In this document: positions 60,326-64,000 of the stretch, one piece after another
How the letters are laid out: each line of letters begins with the position of its first letter
How positions within the stretch are numbered: the first letter of the stretch is position 1
Source: JARBUG01 sp035628915
GTDB taxonomy: Bacteria > Bacillota > Sulfobacillia > Symbiobacteriales > Symbiobacteriaceae
Direction of reading: 5' to 3'
Assembly: GCA_035628915.1 (NCBI GenBank)
Contig: DASPIW010000061.1
Location: forward strand, 216,370-280,369
Length of the DNA: 64,000 nt
The notes under the pieces: model-generated
What the model saw: the letters and a program-made list of their open reading frames with translations, nothing else
Told to the model about the DNA's origin: nothing
Database searches by the model: none
Position numbers and translations under genes: made by a program

Positions 60326-60406
60326 TTACCACCAGTAAACGTTGTTGACCGCGGCCAGGGCCAGGGCGGCTACAGCAGCCAAAGTGACGTACAGCTTCGT
60401 CTTCAA
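60326..60406 (-). CDS. 26-residue single-span membrane peptide
   Basis: A TTG start at 60406 follows GAGGGGGTG and encodes a lysine start (M-K-T-K-L), an Ala/Leu/Val helix (VTLAAVAALALAA) and a W-W end. It lies 38 bp after the DUF5317 gene and before the operon terminator, so it is likely a small membrane partner. Its role is unknown. The call rests on the ribosome site, the operon position and the composition. Confidence 0.5.
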   Translation of the reverse strand: MKTKLYVTLAAVAALALAAVNNVYWW

Positions 60407-60444
60407 GAAAGTACACCCCCTCGGATAGCCAAGTCCGTATCCAC

Positions 60445-61002
60445 TCACACGCCGGGGGCTGGGGCCGCACGGCGGGCAAGACGTTCGGCGCGCGCCCGGA
60501 GGACCAGGCGGCAGACGAGCCAGAAGATGCCCACGGCGATGAGGACGTCGCCCGGGCTGACGACCCAGCGGACCAGGGGAATCCAATCGCCCAGCCAGTT
60601 CAGAGGATGGCCGGTAAAGAGGGAGTGCTTGGGGAGGGCGCCGGCCAGCAGTTCGGCGGCGACCTGGGGCCGGTTGATTATGTACACGGCCTGCAGCAGG
60701 ACGGGCATGCGCCCGTGGTTGGCCGCGATCGCGAGCACATTGGTCAGGAAGCCGAGGCCGACGAGGCGCATGGGGAGTGCGGCCCGGTTGGCCCAGAGGA
60801 GGACGAGCACCGAGGCCTGCTGGCCCCAGAGCAGGTATGGGCCCCACCCCACGGGGAGGAACCAGATTGCAGCAGCGAGCCCCCCGGAGAGAAAGAAGAA
60901 AGGCAGGCCTTTGAGGACCAGGTCCGGCACGCCGCGGCGGGGGATTGGTACGATGGCGCCTACGGCCACGGCCAGGGCGACGACCAGGGCCCAGAGCGTC
61001 AT
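60445..61002 (-). CDS. DUF5317-family membrane protein
   Basis: This 185-residue protein has about six hydrophobic segments and the DUF5317 landmarks: N-H-G-R-M-P-V after a membrane helix, a short loop with K-H-S-L, then L-N-W-L-G-D-W-I-P and S-P-G-D-V-L-I-A-V-G. The biochemical function of the family is not known. ATG 61002 is chosen because GGGGGGTGG precedes it and the first helix then starts directly; the longer frame to 61053 is rejected. The C-terminal tail is arginine-rich and cytosolic. Confidence 0.8.
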   Translation of the reverse strand: MTLWALVVALAVAVGAIVPIPRRGVPDLVLKGLPFFFLSGGLAAAIWFLPVGWGPYLLWGQQASVLVLLWANRAALPMRLVGLGFLTNVLAIAANHGRMPVLLQAVYIINRPQVAAELLAGALPKHSLFTGHPLNWLGDWIPLVRWVVSPGDVLIAVGIFWLVCRLVLRARAERLARRAAPAPGV

Positions 61003-61524
61003 GGGTCCACCCCCCAGAAAAACCAACCATCTGGGTCCGATAGTAACACACACGAAATATCTGTTGCAATAGTCTTTTGATCAGAAGTTGCATTTTATCT
61101 GTGGGGGGAATGCAGGGTCAGGCCGCTGTTTTTGGGGTGATGGCGGAATTTTTGTCTGACCTATGCGCAAGGGGGCCTCGGGAGGATATGGGGGGAACGT
61201 AGAAAGATGCGGCGGGGGAACGCCGGGGTAGACTTGGGGGTATTGCGAGGGGTCGTTGAGCTGTCGGTACAAGGCATGTCGCAGTAGCATTCTGGCGGGT
61301 GCCGGCTGGACAGAAAAAGCCCCTTGCGGCCGGATAGCTGCAAGGGACGTCGCAGTTGCGTCGTAGGCGACGCCCTGCAGGGTCGTTTGACGATACTGGC
61401 CCCGGGGCGATAAATCTGCTGCGGAGCAAACCACGGCACCCATCCCTTGGGACGGCCCGGACCACTTGCGAGTAGTCTGTGACGATCCTGGTGTGCCTTG
61501 TTGCATAAGGGATACAGGCCCTCA
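61003..61524. other. 522-bp region without a supported gene
   Basis: Overlapping minus-strand frames (61081-61506, 61118-61549) are low in family-like sequence. A small inverted repeat (CCCTTGC/GCAAGGG) lies at about 61321-61347. The promoter of the DUF5317 gene should be near 61030-61080, where the DNA is AT-rich. Confidence 0.45.
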
Positions 61525-62097
61525 TCATCGGCTCAGATTGGGACCCCAATGTGGGGAGTTCCAGTCCCCCAAGACCGAGGACTGCTTACCCAGTCCAGCC
61601 TGCTCTGCGTAGTGGTCTAGCAAGGGTAGCACCCAAAGCCGGTGCAGCGTACCAAGCTTATAGCCCGGTTCGTTTCGCTGATGGGCCTTGATCGGTGAAA
61701 GAGTCACCACTTGCACAGCGCCTTCTTCTGTGACTGGGACATCAAAGAAGAGCCTCTCTATATATCCGTTGGCGACTGCGATGGCGGTCACCGTCCCCAG
61801 GGTTCGCGATGGAGAAAAACGCTGATCGGCGGGGACAGTCACATGAGTAGTCCACTTTCCGGCTTTATTGGTCGTCCCGGTCTTCAGCAGTTTTCCGTCC
61901 GGACCGATCACCAAGATGCGTGCCCCGGCAATGGCGCTGTACCAGGGTTCCTCCGGAAGCTGTTCGATGGCCCGGAACTCAACGGTTCCTTTCACTTCTC
62001 GTTGCGGAGCGGCCGCTGAGGTACTACCGAAGCAGAGATCGGGTGTGCCCAACCAGATTGTCATAAGGATGGCGGCGAAAATGGTCCTTCTCAACAC
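61525..62097 (-). CDS. Secreted hypothetical protein with carboxypeptidase-regulatory-like fold
   Basis: This 191-residue protein starts with a signal peptide (LRRTIFAAILMTIWLG, cleavage near CFG-STS). A beta-sandwich-like domain follows (GTVEFRAIEQLPEEPWY, ARILVIGPDGKLLKTGTT, GKWTTHVTVPADQR, VTAIAVANGYIERLFFDV), similar to CarboxypepD_reg modules of secreted proteins. GTG 62097 (or TTG 62094) follows GAGGTGA; the longer frame to 62157 has no good site. It lies 84 bp downstream of the truncated SLH protein on the same strand. Confidence 0.6.
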   Translation of the reverse strand: MLRRTIFAAILMTIWLGTPDLCFGSTSAAAPQREVKGTVEFRAIEQLPEEPWYSAIAGARILVIGPDGKLLKTGTTNKAGKWTTHVTVPADQRFSPSRTLGTVTAIAVANGYIERLFFDVPVTEEGAVQVVTLSPIKAHQRNEPGYKLGTLHRLWVLPLLDHYAEQAGLGKQSSVLGDWNSPHWGPNLSR

Positions 62098-62181
62098 TGT
62101 CACCTCATCCAGTAGGGTTTCCGGACTGGACACCACCACTGCGCCATGGGAGGACACAACGAAGCGAAATTCTGCTCTCGC

Positions 62182-63705
62182 TCAGCGGAAGAACAGGCGG
62201 GCCAGCACCGCCGCGGTCTGCGCCCGTGTCGCTGAGAGCCCCGGCCCAAACGTCCCATCCGGGAAGCCGCGCAGCAGACCGTGAGCCGTGAGCGCCTGTA
62301 CGGCCGGTGCCGCCCAGTCCCACTGCTCAGTCAGATCCGGAAAGTCGGCAGGCTGGGCGGGCTGCGGCAGATTCAGTGCCCGCTGGAGTATCGCGGCCAT
62401 CTCCGCCCGGTTGATATTGACGTCCGGGTGGAAGTGATTGTTGCTGTCCCCCTGAACCAGGCCCGCGCCACGGGCCTGGCGGATCAGATCGTAGGCCCAG
62501 TGGTCGGGCAGGACATCATCAAAGGGCTCCCCGAGCACATCGGGTTGTGGGTAGGCACGCATGACAACGGCCAGAAACTCGGCGCGCCGGATGGGCTGGT
62601 CCGGCAGGAAACGCCCATCAGGGTATCCGACGATGAAGTGAGCGTTCGTTGCCACGCTGACCGACCGGAACGCCCAGTGCTGCGGGGAGAGGTCGGAGAA
62701 CCCGGGCGGGGCGGCGATGGTCGGCCGGAAGATCCGGACCCGGTCCGGCAGGAGAAGCAGGCCGTCTGACTGAGCCGGCGGCGCCGCCGCCGTGCGGATG
62801 CGGCCATACGTCCCGACGGCTGCAAACCGCCCGTCACCATACGCGATTCCCATCAAGGCGGCGGTGTCATCAGGCCCCTGCTGCCAGTCGATGCCGTCCC
62901 GGGAGGTGAAAACGCGACCCTGGCCGCCACCGACGGTCACATCCCAACCGTTGCCCCGGGCCGCTTCGGAGACGCCCCACATCCAGGGCGCCCGGCTGAG
63001 GCTGAAATCCTCGCCGTCATCGGTGGCGAGCATCCCGTTCTCGTGGGCGCTCTGGGCAAAGAAGCGCCCTCCCTGGTAATTGGCCCGCCAGATCGGATCT
63101 GATGTGCCCAGGTCCGACTGGCTCCAGGCGACCGCATCTGTGGAGGTGAGGACCACGCCGTCCGCCGGGACGTAATACCACCCCTGGCCATACGCGATAT
63201 CCCAGAGTGCTGACGTTGTCCCGGAAGATCGCGTCTCCCAGTCGCTGCCATCCGTTGACGTCAGGATCACCCCCGGCCACCCGACCGCCACAAAGCGCCC
63301 ACCCGCGTACATGAGGCCCAGCAGGTTGACACCGGAGCGGCTTTCTACCCTAGACCAGGCGAGTCCGTCGTCGGAGGTGAGAATCGTGCCCCCGTCGCCG
63401 ATGGCAACAAACCGCCCTCCCCCGTACCGCACGCGCTTCAGATCGACCGTTGTGCGCGCATTACGCTGGGTCCAGGCAAGTCCGTCGGGCGAAGTGATCA
63501 CGGTGCCGTACGCACCGACGGCTACAAACCGGTCCGCGCCGTAGGCGATGCTGTAGAGGTGCCCGGGGGAGAGCAGAGGCCGCTCTTCCCAGTTCCCGGT
63601 GTCATCCAGCAGGAGGATGGTGCCAGAATTGCCCACGGCGGTAAACTGCCCGTTGACGTAGACGATGCCACGGAGTTCCGCATTTGTACCGGAGGGAACC
63701 GCCTC
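62182..63705 (-). pseudogene. N-terminally truncated propeller/SLH protein
   Basis: The open frame starts directly after a stop at 63706-63708 and encodes six or seven propeller repeats of the form LRGIVYVNGQFTAVGNSGTI. Three C-terminal SLH domains follow (FSDLSPQHWAFRSVSVATNA, VGYPDGRFLPDQPIRRAEF, FPDGTFGPGLSATRAQ). No signal peptide or ribosome site precedes it; the first GTG (63636) starts mid-repeat. It resembles the intact gene at 26712-29015, which has a longer propeller. The 5' part appears lost, so export is unlikely. It could still be a working gene if the stop at 63706 is a sequence error. Confidence 0.6.
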
Positions 63706-63708
63706 CTA

Positions 63709-64000
63709 GTGCTCGGCATATGCGGTCTCCCCCATCCTATCTCGGGGCACCGGGGGCTTATGACATACGTGCAGACCAAACCAAAACCACCCCGCCGTCA
63801 GCGAGGTGGCTTCTCTTTCCCATGTCCCCCGCAAGGCACCGGTGGGCGGGCTTGTGCGCGACCTAGAAGTCAGGTGAAAATCTCGACCTCACACCTGACA
63901 AATGTTTATCGTCCGGCACAAGAAGCCTCGTTTGAACGCCGAAACGAGCCCGAAAAGGGGTTGGAGCGACGAAACAAGGGGAGCAACCCCTGTTTTGGGC
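63709..64000. other. Right-edge region, no gene supported
   Basis: There are only short frames without ribosome sites. The missing 5' half of the SLH/propeller gene is not recognisable here. Confidence 0.4.

Overview
The window is GC-rich DNA that uses many GTG and TTG starts behind strong AGGAGG-type ribosome sites. It carries S-layer homology (SLH) surface proteins, lipoprotein-type substrate-binding proteins, several large serine recombinases and a group II intron. Together these point to a high-GC Gram-positive of the Symbiobacterium type (Bacillota). That assignment is an inference from gene style; no 16S rRNA or ribosomal protein gene is present.

Left part, 1 to about 25.93 kb, is an accessory region. 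A type III-A CRISPR-Cas operon runs leftward: a membrane-anchored nuclease-like gene, csm6, cas6, a frameshifted cas10, csm2, csm3, csm4 and the start of csm5. It is preceded by two WYL regulators and a 13-repeat CRISPR array whose right end abuts a scrap of a SNF2-type helicase gene. No cas1 or cas2 is visible. Next come a candidate polymorphic toxin with an Imm49-like immunity gene, small unknown genes, a decayed TPR gene, and a recombinase zone. This zone holds three large serine recombinases, small paralogous unknowns, an XRE regulator and long inverted repeats. The third recombinase ends about 25 bp before the coding sequence of a beta-propeller lectin-like gene resumes, so the accessory region very probably integrated into that gene there.

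Right part, 26 to 64 kb, looks more chromosomal. It holds an SLH/propeller protein, a three-gene molybdoenzyme operon of the tetrathionate reductase type behind a sigma-54 promoter with a palindromic upstream site, a large SLH/Ig-like protein, an internally deleted group II intron, a frameshifted methyltransferase and a DNA-binding/nuclease fusion. These are followed by a lipoprotein, sensor kinase and NtrC-type regulator operon that could drive the sigma-54 promoter. Then come YqeK-like and VanW proteins, an inorganic pyrophosphatase homologue with altered active-site residues, an iron-type ABC importer, a secreted Hcp-fold protein, a 21-bp minisatellite, four tRNA genes, a very large RCC1-repeat protein, a decayed LevR-like sigma-54 activator ending in an HPr-like motif, a DUF5317 membrane protein with a tiny partner ORF, and an N-terminally truncated SLH/propeller protein.

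Many genes carry single-base frameshifts (cas10, the methyltransferase, the LevR-like gene, the TPR gene). They could be real decay or read errors and should be checked against raw reads.
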